The notes beneath the pieces are model-generated. The model was not told the DNA's origin, searched no databases, and worked only from the letters and a program-made list of their open reading frames with translations. A stretch of 64,000 nucleotides of DNA, taken from Evansella cellulosilytica DSM 2522. Its GTDB lineage: Bacteria > Bacillota > Bacilli > Bacillales > Salisediminibacteriaceae. The DNA lies in NCBI RefSeq assembly GCF_000177235.2, contig NC_014829.1, positions 1,984,001 through 2,048,000 on the forward strand, written 5' to 3'. Shown one piece after another: positions 33,779 through 42,803 of the stretch. Each line of letters starts with the position of its first letter. Positions within the stretch are counted from its first letter, which is position 1. The position numbers and the translations under genes are program-made.

Positions 33779-35314
33779 GTGGCTATAAACATGGAACAAT
33801 TTTTGACCGAAAATTTTGGTTATCGAGAATTTAGAATCGGGCAAAGAGAAGTGATAGAATCTGTATTGAAAGGTAATGATGTGGTAGCGATATTACCTAC
33901 AGGTGCTGGAAAAACATTGTGTTATCATTACCCAGCTAAAATTATAAAAGGATTGACGATTGTTGTATCTCCACTATTATCATTAATGGAGGACCAAGTT
34001 CACCAGTTACGTGCGAAAGGTGATAAAAATGTAGTCCAGTTGAATGGGTTATTATCCTTTAACGAAAAGATGAACGTACTCCACTCCTTGCATGAACAAT
34101 CTATTTTGTTTATATCGCCTGAAATGCTGATGAATGAAAGAGTTTTACAACGGTTAAGCCATATACATGTTGGCTTATTTGTGATCGACGAAGCACATTG
34201 TATTTCCCAGTGGGGACATGAGTTTCGTACAGATTATTTACGCTTAAGTAACATTAAACAGATGTTACATCACCCACCATGTTTGGCAGTTACTGCTACT
34301 GCGACGAAGCAAGTTGAAGAAGATATTATCAATAAACTAGCTCTAAGCTCGCCAATTGTTCACCGCTTTTCGGTTAATAGACAAGAAATTAAGTTTGTTT
34401 TTGAAGAAGTAAAAACGAGTAAACATAAAATGGAACGGCTATATGAATTGTTAGAGACATTACAAAAACCAACCATTATTTATACTGCTACGAGAAAGGA
34501 AGCAGAAGAACTTTCCGAGGATCTCCGTATTAAAGGGACAGATGATGTGGCGTATTACCATGGTGGTATGACAAAGGAAGATAGATTATTAGTTCAGCAC
34601 CAATTTATTAAAGATGAAGTAAGTGTAATTTGTTGTACTAACGCATTTGGAATGGGAATCAACAAACCAAATATTAGAACAGTTATCCATCTAAATATTC
34701 CTGTTTCATTAGAGCAATACGTCCAAGAAGTAGGTAGAGCAGGAAGAGATAATGATAATGCTGTTGCGCTACTTTTGCACTGTAAAGAAGATAGACGTGT
34801 ACCATTATCATTTATAGATATGGAGTATCCAGAAGATCAAGAATTAAAGTCTTGGTTTTCATTATTACACCATTACAGTAGAGAACATGGTCCATTCGTG
34901 AAGGTCGACAACATTAAACATCATTTTATTGATAACGAAACTAAATGGCGAATGTTTTTATATTACTTAGAAATTTCGAATGTACTTCATGATAATGGAG
35001 ATATAAATGTTAATCTCATAAATGAGGTTTTGTTAAATAAGCTGCAATCATATTTTCATGCAAGGAAAAAAATGAAGAAAACAAAATTTTATTATTTTCA
35101 AGAGTTGCTAAAACGAGATTCATGTATTAGGAAAGAGATTTTAAAATACTTTAACGAGTCACTTACTAGTAAGACATCACCTTGTTGTTCTTCCTGCGGT
35201 TTACATGTTTCCAGTATATTTAATAGTAAGAAAAAAAATGCGATTCAAGAACTAAAAAAAGGTACATGGCAAGAAGAATTAGATAGAATATTACTTACTT
35301 TCACGGAGGTTTAG
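33779..35314 (+). CDS. recQ: ATP-dependent DNA helicase, RecQ family (RecS-like)
   Basis: Superfamily 2 helicase that unwinds DNA 3' to 5' in recombination and repair. The 511-residue product has Walker A TGAGKTLCYH, the DEAH box (VIDEAHCISQWGHEFR), VTATAT of motif III, GGMTKEDR and the QEVGRAGRDN motif VI. A zinc-binding segment with cysteines follows (around residues 470-490: SPCCSSCGLH). The start is GTG 33779 after GGAGGAG. It lacks a C-terminal HRDC domain and so resembles the short B. subtilis RecS (ypbC). Confidence 0.92.
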   Translation: MAINMEQFLTENFGYREFRIGQREVIESVLKGNDVVAILPTGAGKTLCYHYPAKIIKGLTIVVSPLLSLMEDQVHQLRAKGDKNVVQLNGLLSFNEKMNVLHSLHEQSILFISPEMLMNERVLQRLSHIHVGLFVIDEAHCISQWGHEFRTDYLRLSNIKQMLHHPPCLAVTATATKQVEEDIINKLALSSPIVHRFSVNRQEIKFVFEEVKTSKHKMERLYELLETLQKPTIIYTATRKEAEELSEDLRIKGTDDVAYYHGGMTKEDRLLVQHQFIKDEVSVICCTNAFGMGINKPNIRTVIHLNIPVSLEQYVQEVGRAGRDNDNAVALLLHCKEDRRVPLSFIDMEYPEDQELKSWFSLLHHYSREHGPFVKVDNIKHHFIDNETKWRMFLYYLEISNVLHDNGDINVNLINEVLLNKLQSYFHARKKMKKTKFYYFQELLKRDSCIRKEILKYFNESLTSKTSPCCSSCGLHVSSIFNSKKKNAIQELKKGTWQEELDRILLTFTEV

Positions 35315-35892
35315 TGGTGTCAAAACAAGCAGAAATAGTAAAAAGGCTTACTGATAAAGAATTATTACTTAACCTTTACATTACGCAATTCATTATTATT
35401 GTAGCCGTATTTTTATTAAGTCGCATCATACAAGGTGATTGGTTTTTTGTATTCACATTATTCTTTTGGGAATGGAAGCATGCTTTATTAGGCGGTTTTG
35501 TCGCACTAATTATTGTCGTTATCGAACTATTATTAGTAAAAGTTGTTCCGAGATCCTGGCTAGATGATGGTGGTGTTAATGAACGAGTATTTCAAAAACG
35601 ATCCCCTATCCATATTCTTATTATTGCTTCTATTGTAGGAATTAGCGAAGAATTGTTATTTAGAGGGGTTTTACAAGCAAGTTTTGGTATTATACCAGCA
35701 TCATTACTTTTTGCACTTATTCATATTAGATATTTACAAAATTTCTTTTTATTTTCTTTTACAATCGGGCTTAGTTTTTTATTAGGGCTACTATTTATTT
35801 ATACGGGTAATTTATTAACTGTAATCGTTTCTCATATTGTCATCGACTTATTACTCGGATTAGCCATAAGGTATAAAATATATAAGTTTTAA
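35314..35892 (+). CDS. CPBP-family intramembrane metalloprotease (YpbD-like)
   Basis: Membrane protein of the CAAX protease/bacteriocin-processing (CPBP) family. The 192-residue product has several membrane helices and the three family motifs: E112-E113-LLF-R117 (SEELLFRG), the FALIHIRYLQNF histidine and the HIVIDLLLG histidine with aspartate. The start is GTG 35314, overlapping the recQ stop, behind GGAGG. B. subtilis ypbD has the same position after recS. Substrate unknown. Confidence 0.87.
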   Translation: MVSKQAEIVKRLTDKELLLNLYITQFIIIVAVFLLSRIIQGDWFFVFTLFFWEWKHALLGGFVALIIVVIELLLVKVVPRSWLDDGGVNERVFQKRSPIHILIIASIVGISEELLFRGVLQASFGIIPASLLFALIHIRYLQNFFLFSFTIGLSFLLGLLFIYTGNLLTVIVSHIVIDLLLGLAIRYKIYKF

Positions 35893-35913
35893 TTCTTTAA
35901 AGGAGGTAGTGGA

Positions 35914-36198
35914 ATGTCAGAATTTCCACCGCGTAATGAAGCAAAGAATAGAAAAAAAAAGCATAAGCTAAATACAGATAACGTAGAATCAGTATTAGAA
36001 TATAAACAGGAGGAAGTGGAAGCTTCCCAATTACCTCCACGTAGTCAAAGGAAAACAGTAGGGAAAAGAACGGAACATAAAATAAGGAAAAAGGAGATAT
36101 CGAAAGAAAAAAAACGTTTATCTTTAGTGAAGATATTATTTATTCTTTTTTTTCTTTTAGTATTACTAATCGTCAGTTATTCTTTGTTTATTTATTAA
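35914..36198 (+). CDS. Small basic protein with a C-terminal membrane anchor
   Basis: I do not recognise this family with confidence. The 94-residue product has a very basic N-terminal two thirds with two related motifs (FPPRNEAKNRKKK and LPPRSQRKTVGKR) and one C-terminal helix (LVKILFILFFLLVLLIVSYSL). AAAGGAGG precedes ATG 35914. In B. subtilis the LysM protein gene ypbE lies here; this protein could be a YpbE relative without the LysM part, but that is weak inference. Confidence 0.6.
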   Translation: MSEFPPRNEAKNRKKKHKLNTDNVESVLEYKQEEVEASQLPPRSQRKTVGKRTEHKIRKKEISKEKKRLSLVKILFILFFLLVLLIVSYSLFIY

Positions 36199-36262
36199 TT
36201 TTAGGTAATAACATGTCCTTCTTGCATATAATGTATTAATTCATTAGCAAGGGGGGCTACTT

Positions 36263-36685
36263 ATGGGAGAAGTGAAAGAATATCATGAGGTGATAATAAA
36301 AGCATTAATTGAAGCAAAGGAAAAAGAAGAAATTGCTGAAAAAAAAATGATGAAATATGGCTCACTATTCCTTACTGTACTTTTAGCAGGATTTATATAT
36401 ATTGTCATTAAACTTACAACAGGGGAGGCAATCAGCTCGTATTTATCTTTTATATTAGCAGATCCGATTATACTTCTTTGGATTGTTGCAGTTTTCGTAG
36501 CTTTTTATTTTTTTGATGCGCGTTCTAAAAAGTATGAAAAAGCAGAGAAAGATTTTGATGCTCTAAAAGAGGATGTTATAGACAGATCATCTGATATTTG
36601 GAGTTCAAATGATTTAGAAATGAAAAGGATAGCGCAGTATCACGAATTAAAAAATAAGTATAATATTAACTTATATCACAAGTAA
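36263..36685 (+). CDS. Small two-helix membrane protein of unknown function
   Basis: Not recognised. The 140-residue product has a charged N-terminal helix (EYHEVIIKALIEAKEKEEIAEKKM), two membrane helices (SLFLTVLLAGFIYIVIKL; IILLWIVAVFVAFYFF) and a charged C-terminal helix. AAGGGGGG precedes ATG 36263. It lies in a stretch of small genes between the recQ cluster and mecA. Confidence 0.65.
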   Translation: MGEVKEYHEVIIKALIEAKEKEEIAEKKMMKYGSLFLTVLLAGFIYIVIKLTTGEAISSYLSFILADPIILLWIVAVFVAFYFFDARSKKYEKAEKDFDALKEDVIDRSSDIWSSNDLEMKRIAQYHELKNKYNINLYHK

Positions 36686-36775
36686 AAATATAGGAATATA
36701 GCTCATGACGAAAACACAATTTCACCCTTTACATATAATACAGTGATGCCAGTAACGATAAGAAAGGGTGAGAAA

Positions 36776-36910
36776 ATGGTAAGTCCGGTAGAAAATGGTC
36801 ATGATATCATCTTAACAATTATCGCGATAGTGCTAGCTTTATCTTTTATATTTGGGATAGCAAAGCGAGAATCGATTACTGGAAAAACAGGGTTAATTAT
36901 ATTGAATTAA
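36776..36910 (+). CDS. Small membrane peptide
   Basis: A 44-residue product, MVSPVENGHDIILTIIAIVL and so on, with one membrane helix (IILTIIAIVLALSFIFGIA). AAAGGGTG precedes ATG 36776 with 6-base spacing. No family recognised; support is the binding site and the hydrophobic pattern only. Confidence 0.4.
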   Translation: MVSPVENGHDIILTIIAIVLALSFIFGIAKRESITGKTGLIILN

Positions 36911-36930
36911 CACTTAAGTAGGTGTAATGG

Positions 36931-37206
36931 ATGACTGGCCGTAATTATCGTAAAAATAAAAAACTATATGACAAATTGGAGGAGCTTGGTCCTGTTACTC
37001 CTCAGCAAGTCGCAGTTATCATCGGGTTAGTGACACGTGTGTTACGAGTACGAGCAGTTGTCCTTGATGTAGAACAAAACGTGGAAATTATTTTAGAAGG
37101 AAAATTACTAAAAAATAAAAACTTACAAAAATTAATGAATGAAATGAACGAAGAGAAGGTAGAAGAATGGATAGAAATGTTGCAAAAATTTCACCCTAAG
37201 CAATAG
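36931..37206 (+). CDS. Small soluble protein of unknown function
   Basis: The 91-residue product is basic at the N-terminus (MTGRNYRKNKKLYDKL) and has a central hydrophobic segment (VAVIIGLVTRVLRVRAVVLDV) and charged C-terminal helices (NEEKVEEWIEMLQKFHP). Family not recognised. AGGTG precedes ATG 36931. It follows the small peptide gene by 20 bases, so both may be one transcript, ended by the hairpin at 37244. Confidence 0.6.
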   Translation: MTGRNYRKNKKLYDKLEELGPVTPQQVAVIIGLVTRVLRVRAVVLDVEQNVEIILEGKLLKNKNLQKLMNEMNEEKVEEWIEMLQKFHPKQ

Positions 37207-37243
37207 TAATTTTAAAAGGGTGTTAGCATAATCGTTTTAATCA

Positions 37244-37292
37244 AGAGGTTGACTTAGTAGGTTGATTTTACCTATTGAGCAACCTCTTTCTT
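37244..37292 (+). terminator. GACTCAAA-family terminator
   Basis: AGAGGTTGACTTAGTAGGT pairs with ACCTATTGAGCAACCTCT, then TTCTT. Confidence 0.75.
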
Positions 37293-37486
37293 ATATCGAT
37301 TTTTTACATGAAAAGTGGTCGTATTTTCGCACAAGTAGGAGCTAAAAGAATTGCTAATACTGTTAAGGAAGTGACATAATTTCTGCACCACTTCAACGAA
37401 AAGAACTGCTATACTGTCTAAGAATGTGCTTTTTACATAAGATAAACTGAGAATAGTAATAGAGTTACTGTTAAAGGAGTGTAAAA

Positions 37487-37897
37487 ATGAACGAAGTAAA
37501 ATCAGATATTGAAATTGCACAAGAAGCAAGTATGTTTCCCATCTCACAATTGGTAGAAAAACTCCAACTGTCGAATGAGGAATGGGAGCCTTACGGAAAA
37601 TACAAAGCAAAAATATCTTTGGATGTACTAAAGCGCCTCGATAAAAAGAAGGATGGGAAAATTATATTAGTCACTTCCATAAACCCTACTAAAGCCGGGG
37701 AAGGAAAATCAACTGTAACAGTTGGGTTAGGACAAGCATTAAATAAAATTGGAGAAAATGCAATCATTGCATTGAGAGAGCCTTCGTTTTATTCAACGGA
37801 AGATGAGCCGATTACCGTTAGAGATTTAAATGCTGAGGGTGTATTAACGCTATTACTTAAGCAAGTATTGCAGCTAATGCATTATGCGCAGTTGTAA
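37487..37897 (+). pseudogene. fhs: Formate-tetrahydrofolate ligase remnant
   Basis: Intact Fhs is about 555 residues and makes 10-formyltetrahydrofolate. This frame gives only 136 residues. Residues 1-100 match the Fhs N-terminus: [21 protein letters not shown], then [43 protein letters not shown], with the ATP-binding loop. The sequence then jumps to [19 protein letters not shown], which in the full enzyme lies roughly 130 residues later, and ends in an unrelated tail. So an internal deletion removed one segment and a second loss removed the C-terminal half. AAAGGAG and ATG remain. A non-functional relic; a second fhs elsewhere would be expected. Confidence 0.8.
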
Positions 37898-37969
37898 TAG
37901 CATGTATGTCTCCTGTAAAATGGAGGTTAATAAACAATAAGTAAATTTGAGCAAGGAGTGTATTTTATA

Positions 37970-38104
37970 TTGATTATTCTCCTTCTCTTTGCTTATCACA
38001 TAGCTACTTTACTAGTTATTATTTTCGCTATTATCTATGCTATAATGGAAACAATTGACTATAAAAAAAAGTTACAGAAATATAAAAGAAATGAACCATC
38101 TTAA
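37970..38104 (+). CDS. Small membrane peptide with TTG start
   Basis: A 44-residue product starting MIILLLFAYHIATLLVIIFA, one membrane helix and a basic end (DYKKKLQKYKRNEPS). AGGAGTG precedes TTG 37970 with 8-base spacing. No family recognised. It lies between the fhs relic and the CarH-like gene. Confidence 0.4.
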   Translation: MIILLLFAYHIATLLVIIFAIIYAIMETIDYKKKLQKYKRNEPS

Positions 38105-38212
38105 TCTTTTATCCTCATCATTGATGTGATTGTAGTCATTTGATGTATCGCATCATGTCCGCATCATGATATAGCAATAAAAATTTCGATGATTGTGAAG
38201 TAGGTGTTTTAT

Positions 38213-39103
38213 ATGACGGTAGCAGATGGTAAATATAATATAAAGGCTGTCTCTAAGATGCTCTCCATTCAACCTGGAACATTAAGAGCATGGGAACGAC
38301 GCTATAAAATTATTGAACCAAGAAGAAATAAAGCAGGACATAGATTATATACTGAACAGCAAGTTAGCATTTTAAAATGGCTGATCGATAAAGTAAACAG
38401 AGGCATCACTATTGGACAAGCTGTGGAATTGTATTTGGCTGAGGATTTTAAGGAGAACGAGAGTAATCTTGAAATCGATGATAAGGTCATCCAACTGCGT
38501 AACGATCTTTTAATTTCATTATTAGAGTTTGATGAACAGAAAAGTAATCAGCAACTTGATCAAATATTTGCAATGTTTTCTATAGAAAAGATTGTTATTA
38601 AGATATTAGGTGAATTGTTAATCGATGTTGGTGATAAGTGGGAAAGAGGGGAAATAACTGTAGCTCATGAGCATTTTGTTACAAGTTATTTAAGAACGAA
38701 AATTGGAATGGTGTTACATCAATTGCCAGTAAATCGTTACTTACCTAAAGTTCTGTGTGTATGTGGTCCAGGAGAACTTCACGAAATGGGGTTATTAATT
38801 TTTACACTCTATTTAAAAAGGAAAGGCTACGATACAGTATATTTAGGAAGTGGGATTCCGCAAGATGATTTATTCAATGTCGTAAGCGATGTACTTCCTA
38901 AAATGGTCGTATTATCTTGTACAATGGAAGAAAATATAGCTGCCACAATGGAATTGGCAAAGAAAATTGATAAATCATATTCTGATATTAAAGTGGGCAT
39001 TGGCGGACAAGCTTTTAAAGGAGAAAAGGAAGTAAGCAATAAATATTACATCGGAGACTTTGATGATTGGGAGGGTTGGCTTCAAACGGAAAAAGGAATT
39101 TAA
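38213..39103 (+). CDS. MerR-type regulator with B12-binding domain, CarH-like
   Basis: Probable light-responsive repressor that uses adenosylcobalamin. The 296-residue product has an N-terminal MerR winged helix (YNIKAVSKMLSIQPGTLRAWERRY), a helical cap domain with the Wx9EH signature (W143...E153-H154) and a cobalamin-binding domain with E188-L-H190-E-M-G, the ExHxxG form of the lower-ligand motif. Wx9EH marks the CarH/LitR photoreceptors in which adenosylcobalamin is the light sensor. ATG 38213 follows AGGTG; a GTG at 38204 is possible. Target genes are not apparent here. The PduO-type enzyme at 28917 could supply its cofactor. Family call is firm; light sensing is inference. Confidence 0.85.
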   Translation: MTVADGKYNIKAVSKMLSIQPGTLRAWERRYKIIEPRRNKAGHRLYTEQQVSILKWLIDKVNRGITIGQAVELYLAEDFKENESNLEIDDKVIQLRNDLLISLLEFDEQKSNQQLDQIFAMFSIEKIVIKILGELLIDVGDKWERGEITVAHEHFVTSYLRTKIGMVLHQLPVNRYLPKVLCVCGPGELHEMGLLIFTLYLKRKGYDTVYLGSGIPQDDLFNVVSDVLPKMVVLSCTMEENIAATMELAKKIDKSYSDIKVGIGGQAFKGEKEVSNKYYIGDFDDWEGWLQTEKGI

Positions 39104-39226
39104 AACAGATTGTAGGCATTCGGTTGAACCAAAAACATGCTTCATACATAGTTTATCAATAAAGAAGTATCTCTTGCAAAGAGTATTCGAATTCCACCTT
39201 AATGGTACAATCGAGGAGGACCGACC

Positions 39227-39811
39227 ATGCGCTTGGAGCGGTTAGCATCTGACAAAATAAAAATATTTTTAAGCTTTGATGATCTGTATGATAGAGGAAT
39301 ATCAAAAGACGAAATTTGGATGGATGTGCCTAAAGTGCACGATCTATTTAGGGATATGATAAATGAAGCAAGTGACGAACTAGGGTTTGATGCAGAAGGT
39401 CCAGTAATAGTTGAGGTCTTTGCGTTACCATCACAAGGTATGATTGTAATTGTTACGATCTCAGATGAAGAAAGTGATACGTTTGATGATTCCTTTATTG
39501 AATTACAAATTACTTTGGACGTAAATAACAATAATTTATTGTTCCGTTTTGAATGTATCGAAGATGTTATTCAGTTATCTAAAGAGTTAAACCGAATCGG
39601 TATTGCTGCTGGTAAATTATATCACTTTGAAGATGGTTATATTCTTTCATTCGATGAACGTGATGCACGACCGCTAGATGTTGATACTTTCGTATCAATG
39701 GTTTTAGAATTCGGCGATACCGCAACAGTTACAGCATACCGATTAGAAGAATACGGTAAAGTGATTATAAGGAACAACGCAATGAAGCAATTAAATAAAT
39801 ATTTCTCATAA
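39227..39811 (+). CDS. mecA: Adapter protein MecA
   Basis: Adapter that brings substrates such as ComK to the ClpC-ClpP protease. The 194-residue product has the N-terminal domain (MRLERLASDKIKIFLSFDDL, DELGFDAEGPVIVEVFALPSQGM) and the C-terminal ClpC-binding domain (FECIEDVIQLSKEL; YHFEDGYILSF; EYGKVIIRNNAM). B. subtilis MecA has 218 residues; the linker between the domains is shorter here. GGAGG precedes ATG 39227. Single gene with two terminator-like hairpins behind it. Confidence 0.93.
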   Translation: MRLERLASDKIKIFLSFDDLYDRGISKDEIWMDVPKVHDLFRDMINEASDELGFDAEGPVIVEVFALPSQGMIVIVTISDEESDTFDDSFIELQITLDVNNNNLLFRFECIEDVIQLSKELNRIGIAAGKLYHFEDGYILSFDERDARPLDVDTFVSMVLEFGDTATVTAYRLEEYGKVIIRNNAMKQLNKYFS

Positions 39812-39840
39812 AAACTCCATAATCTTGTTGGAGTTTTTTC
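39811..39840 (+). terminator. Intrinsic terminator of mecA
   Basis: AAAACTCCA and TGGAGTTTT with an 11-base loop, then Ts. It begins at the end of the stop codon. Confidence 0.85.
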
Positions 39841-39844
39841 TAAA

Positions 39845-39892
39845 AAGGAGGTGTCTGAAGGCTCGTTACCTTTAGGCAGCCTCTTTTTTACA
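39845..39892 (+). terminator. Second terminator-like hairpin behind mecA
   Basis: AGGAGGTGTCTGAAGG.. pairs with CCTTTAGGCAGCCTCT.., then TTTTTT. It resembles a diverged member of the GACTCAAAAGGT family. Confidence 0.65.
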
Positions 39893-40041
39893 GTTTAATA
39901 TAACCACTTCTTGTTAGTGTAGTTGTTCATGGAGAAAAAGTATAAGCTTAGTCAGTGGATTTACAAGTACATAACAGATAAACTAGATAATGAAAAAGTA
40001 TGATCACAATAAAAAGAGAGTTTCCTAAAGAGGTGTGTAAT

Positions 40042-41037
40042 ATGAATATGGAACAAGCAATAATTATAGGAGCAGGACCATGTGGTTTATCTGCAGCAAT
40101 AGCATTAAATAATAAGGGAATTGATACTTTAATTATAGAAAAAGGGAATATCGTGAATGCACTTTATCATTATCCTACTCATCAACAATTCTTTAGTACT
40201 AGTGAGAAATTATCAATAGGGGATATTCCTTTTTATAGTACAGAAAGAAAACCTAAAAGAAATGAAGCGCTCGTTTATTATCGACAAGTAGTAAAAGAAA
40301 AGAGGTTGCGTATTCATTCTTTTGAAAAAGTAATTCACGTTGAGAAAGATGATCCCTCAACCTTTCATGTAACATCTGTTGATATTAATGGAACTGAAAA
40401 AAAATATGCTACCCGCTACTTGATCATTGCGACCGGTTATTATGACTCCCCTAATTATATGGGGGTAAAAGGTGAGACAAAGCCGCATGTGTATCATTAT
40501 TTTAAAGAGGCTCACCCCTTTTTTGATCAAGATGTTGCTGTTATAGGTGGAAAAAACTCTGCTGTAGATGCCGCTTTAGAACTAGAAAAAGCTGGGGCGC
40601 GTGTTTCTGTGTATTATCGAGGCTCTGATTACTCAACAAGTGTAAAACCTTGGATATTACCAGAATTCACTTCATTAATAAAGCATGAAAAAATTGATAT
40701 GTTTTTTAATACTACAATACACGAAATAAAGGAAAATACGATTATTATAAATCAGAACAATACTTTGAGTGAAAGGCCAGCAAACTTCGTTTTTGCTATG
40801 ACTGGTTACCACCCTGATCATTCCTTTTTAAAAAAGATGGGAGTGAAGGTGGAAGGTAGTACTGGTCGTCCAATGTTTAATAATGAAACAATGGAAACTA
40901 ATGTTGAAAATATTTATGTGGCTGGAGTTATTGCTGCTGGAAATAATGCAAATGAAATTTTTATAGAAAATGGTAGATTACATGGAGATCAAATTGCAAA
41001 TGATATTGCAAATAAAGTGAATTCTAATAACGTGTAG
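40042..41037 (+). CDS. ypdA: YpdA-family thioredoxin reductase-like flavoprotein (bacilliredoxin reductase)
   Basis: NADPH-dependent FAD enzyme that, in Firmicutes with bacillithiol, reduces bacillithiol disulfide. The 331-residue product has the FAD motif IIGAGPCGLSAAIAL at the N-terminus, a second nucleotide motif VIGGKNSAVDAALEL near residue 170 and the GRP.FN..METN.ENIYVAGV end of the family. It lacks the CxxC redox pair of true thioredoxin reductases, as expected for YpdA. ATG 40042 lies behind AGAGGTG; the frame is open to 40000. It heads a unit with ansA and prsW. Confidence 0.9.
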   Translation: MNMEQAIIIGAGPCGLSAAIALNNKGIDTLIIEKGNIVNALYHYPTHQQFFSTSEKLSIGDIPFYSTERKPKRNEALVYYRQVVKEKRLRIHSFEKVIHVEKDDPSTFHVTSVDINGTEKKYATRYLIIATGYYDSPNYMGVKGETKPHVYHYFKEAHPFFDQDVAVIGGKNSAVDAALELEKAGARVSVYYRGSDYSTSVKPWILPEFTSLIKHEKIDMFFNTTIHEIKENTIIINQNNTLSERPANFVFAMTGYHPDHSFLKKMGVKVEGSTGRPMFNNETMETNVENIYVAGVIAAGNNANEIFIENGRLHGDQIANDIANKVNSNNV

Positions 41038-41051
41038 CTGGAGGTGCATGT

Positions 41052-42020
41052 ATGAAAAAGGTTGCTATTATTACTACAGGTGGCACTATCGCTAGTAAGC
41101 ACAATGAAGAAGGACGTTTAAATTCTGGGGCAATGACAGGAGAAGAATTAAATGAAGTTTTAGATTTACCAAAAGATATCGATTTACATATTATTTCGAT
41201 GATTCAAAAGCCAAGTATGCACTTAACTTTTGAGGACTTAGATAAAATTAGAGTGAAAATCAACGAATTATTCGAAACAAATAGTGTTGATGGCGTTGTT
41301 GTTACTCATGGGACTGATTCTTTGGAGGAAACTGCATATTACTTAGATTTAACAATCGACAATACTAATCCAATTGTCGTTACAGGTTCGCAACGTTCTC
41401 CTGAAGAACTTGGTAGTGATGCATTTATTAATTTACGCCATGCAATTTATTCAGCTTGTGATGAGCAATTACTCGATGTTGGAACTATCGTTGTTTTTAA
41501 CGAACGTGTTTTCGCTGCACAGTATGTAAAGAAAGAACATGCTTCAAATATTCAAGGTTTTAATGCATTTGGATTTGGCTATTTAGGAATTATTGATAAT
41601 GACAAATTGCATTTATATCAAAAGCCAATAAAAAAATGTAAATTGATTCCAGTTTCTGAATCATTTCCTAAAGTAGAAATCATAAAAGCCTACTTAGGAG
41701 CGGATGAGTTTTTTATTAATGCGTGTATGGAAGCAAATGTAGATGGTATAATTATTGAAGGCGTAGGTAGAGGACAAGTCTCACCGAAAATGATGCCTAA
41801 AATTCAAGAAGCAATTAAGAAAGGTATTAGGATAGTAATTACAACAGCAGCTGAGGAAGGGGCTGTATATACTACTTATGACTATTTGGGTAGTGCATAC
41901 GACCTTTCTGAGTCAGGAGTTACATTAGGAAAAGACTATGATAGTAAAAAGGCTAGGATTAAGTTGATCTGTTTAATACGCGCGAATGAAGACATAAATA
42001 AAGTTTTCGATTACTATTAA
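41052..42020 (+). CDS. ansA: L-asparaginase, type I/II family
   Basis: Hydrolyses asparagine to aspartate and ammonia. The 322-residue product has the two catalytic threonine segments, TTGGTIASKHNEEGR near the N-terminus and VVTHGTDSLEETAYYLD near residue 90, and the GSQRSPEELGSD loop. GGAGGTG precedes ATG 41052. No signal peptide, so it acts in the cytosol. It sits 15 bases behind ypdA, an order seen in other bacilli. Confidence 0.9.
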   Translation: MKKVAIITTGGTIASKHNEEGRLNSGAMTGEELNEVLDLPKDIDLHIISMIQKPSMHLTFEDLDKIRVKINELFETNSVDGVVVTHGTDSLEETAYYLDLTIDNTNPIVVTGSQRSPEELGSDAFINLRHAIYSACDEQLLDVGTIVVFNERVFAAQYVKKEHASNIQGFNAFGFGYLGIIDNDKLHLYQKPIKKCKLIPVSESFPKVEIIKAYLGADEFFINACMEANVDGIIIEGVGRGQVSPKMMPKIQEAIKKGIRIVITTAAEEGAVYTTYDYLGSAYDLSESGVTLGKDYDSKKARIKLICLIRANEDINKVFDYY

Positions 42021-42038
42021 GAAAGGTGAATAGCTAAT

Positions 42039-42710
42039 ATGCTTTCGCTTATTACAGTTGGAATCGCTCCTGCAATAGCGTTACTCTGTTTCTTCTATTT
42101 AAAGGATGATTTTGAGCAAGAACCTATTTATATGGTTATACGTTGTTTCTTGTTTGGTGCACTTCTTGTTTTTCCCATCATGTTTATCCAGTTTGTTTTA
42201 CATGAAGAAGGGTTTGTGCAATCGGTTTTAATAGAAGCATTCATTCAATCTGCTTTAATTGAAGAATTTTTAAAGTGGTTTATCGTAGTACTCGTGGTGT
42301 ACCACCATGTGAATTTTAATCAACGATACGATGGTATTGTTTACGCAACTGCAGTAGCTTTAGGCTTTGCTTCTGCTGAAAATATATTATATCTATTATC
42401 TAACGGTCTTGAAACTGCTTTTTTTCGAGCGATTTTCCCGGTAAGTAGTCATGCTTTATTTGGAGTAGTGATGGGCTATTACCTAGGAAGAGCAAAGTTT
42501 ACACATAACAGTAATTTTATGTATCTTTTTTTCTCATTTTGTTATCCATTTCTTTTACATGGTTTATATAATTATATCATATTGACCCAAAATCATTGGG
42601 GTTATTTCCTCGTACCTTTTATGATATTTTTATGGGTTTTAGGGATGAGAAAGGTAAAAAAAGCCAATCAATATCAAGCTGATATTTTAAGGAAAAATAT
42701 CGCAAGCTAA
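42039..42710 (+). CDS. prsW: Intramembrane glutamic protease PrsW
   Basis: Intramembrane protease that starts anti-sigma factor RsiW cleavage in B. subtilis. The 223-residue product has about eight membrane helices and the motifs of the family: EEFLKW (EExxK type) near residue 73, SAENILYLLS, HALFGVVMGYYLG and the late FLLHGLYNYI histidine. AAAGGTG precedes ATG 42039. The substrate in this organism is not apparent in the window. Confidence 0.9.
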   Translation: MLSLITVGIAPAIALLCFFYLKDDFEQEPIYMVIRCFLFGALLVFPIMFIQFVLHEEGFVQSVLIEAFIQSALIEEFLKWFIVVLVVYHHVNFNQRYDGIVYATAVALGFASAENILYLLSNGLETAFFRAIFPVSSHALFGVVMGYYLGRAKFTHNSNFMYLFFSFCYPFLLHGLYNYIILTQNHWGYFLVPFMIFLWVLGMRKVKKANQYQADILRKNIAS

Positions 42711-42803
42711 TATTCAATACTTGAATATGGTAATATTATAATTAAATTGTAGAATGGAACAAGCCAATATTCGAGATAGTATTTTTAAAGGAGTGAAAGA
42801 AAG

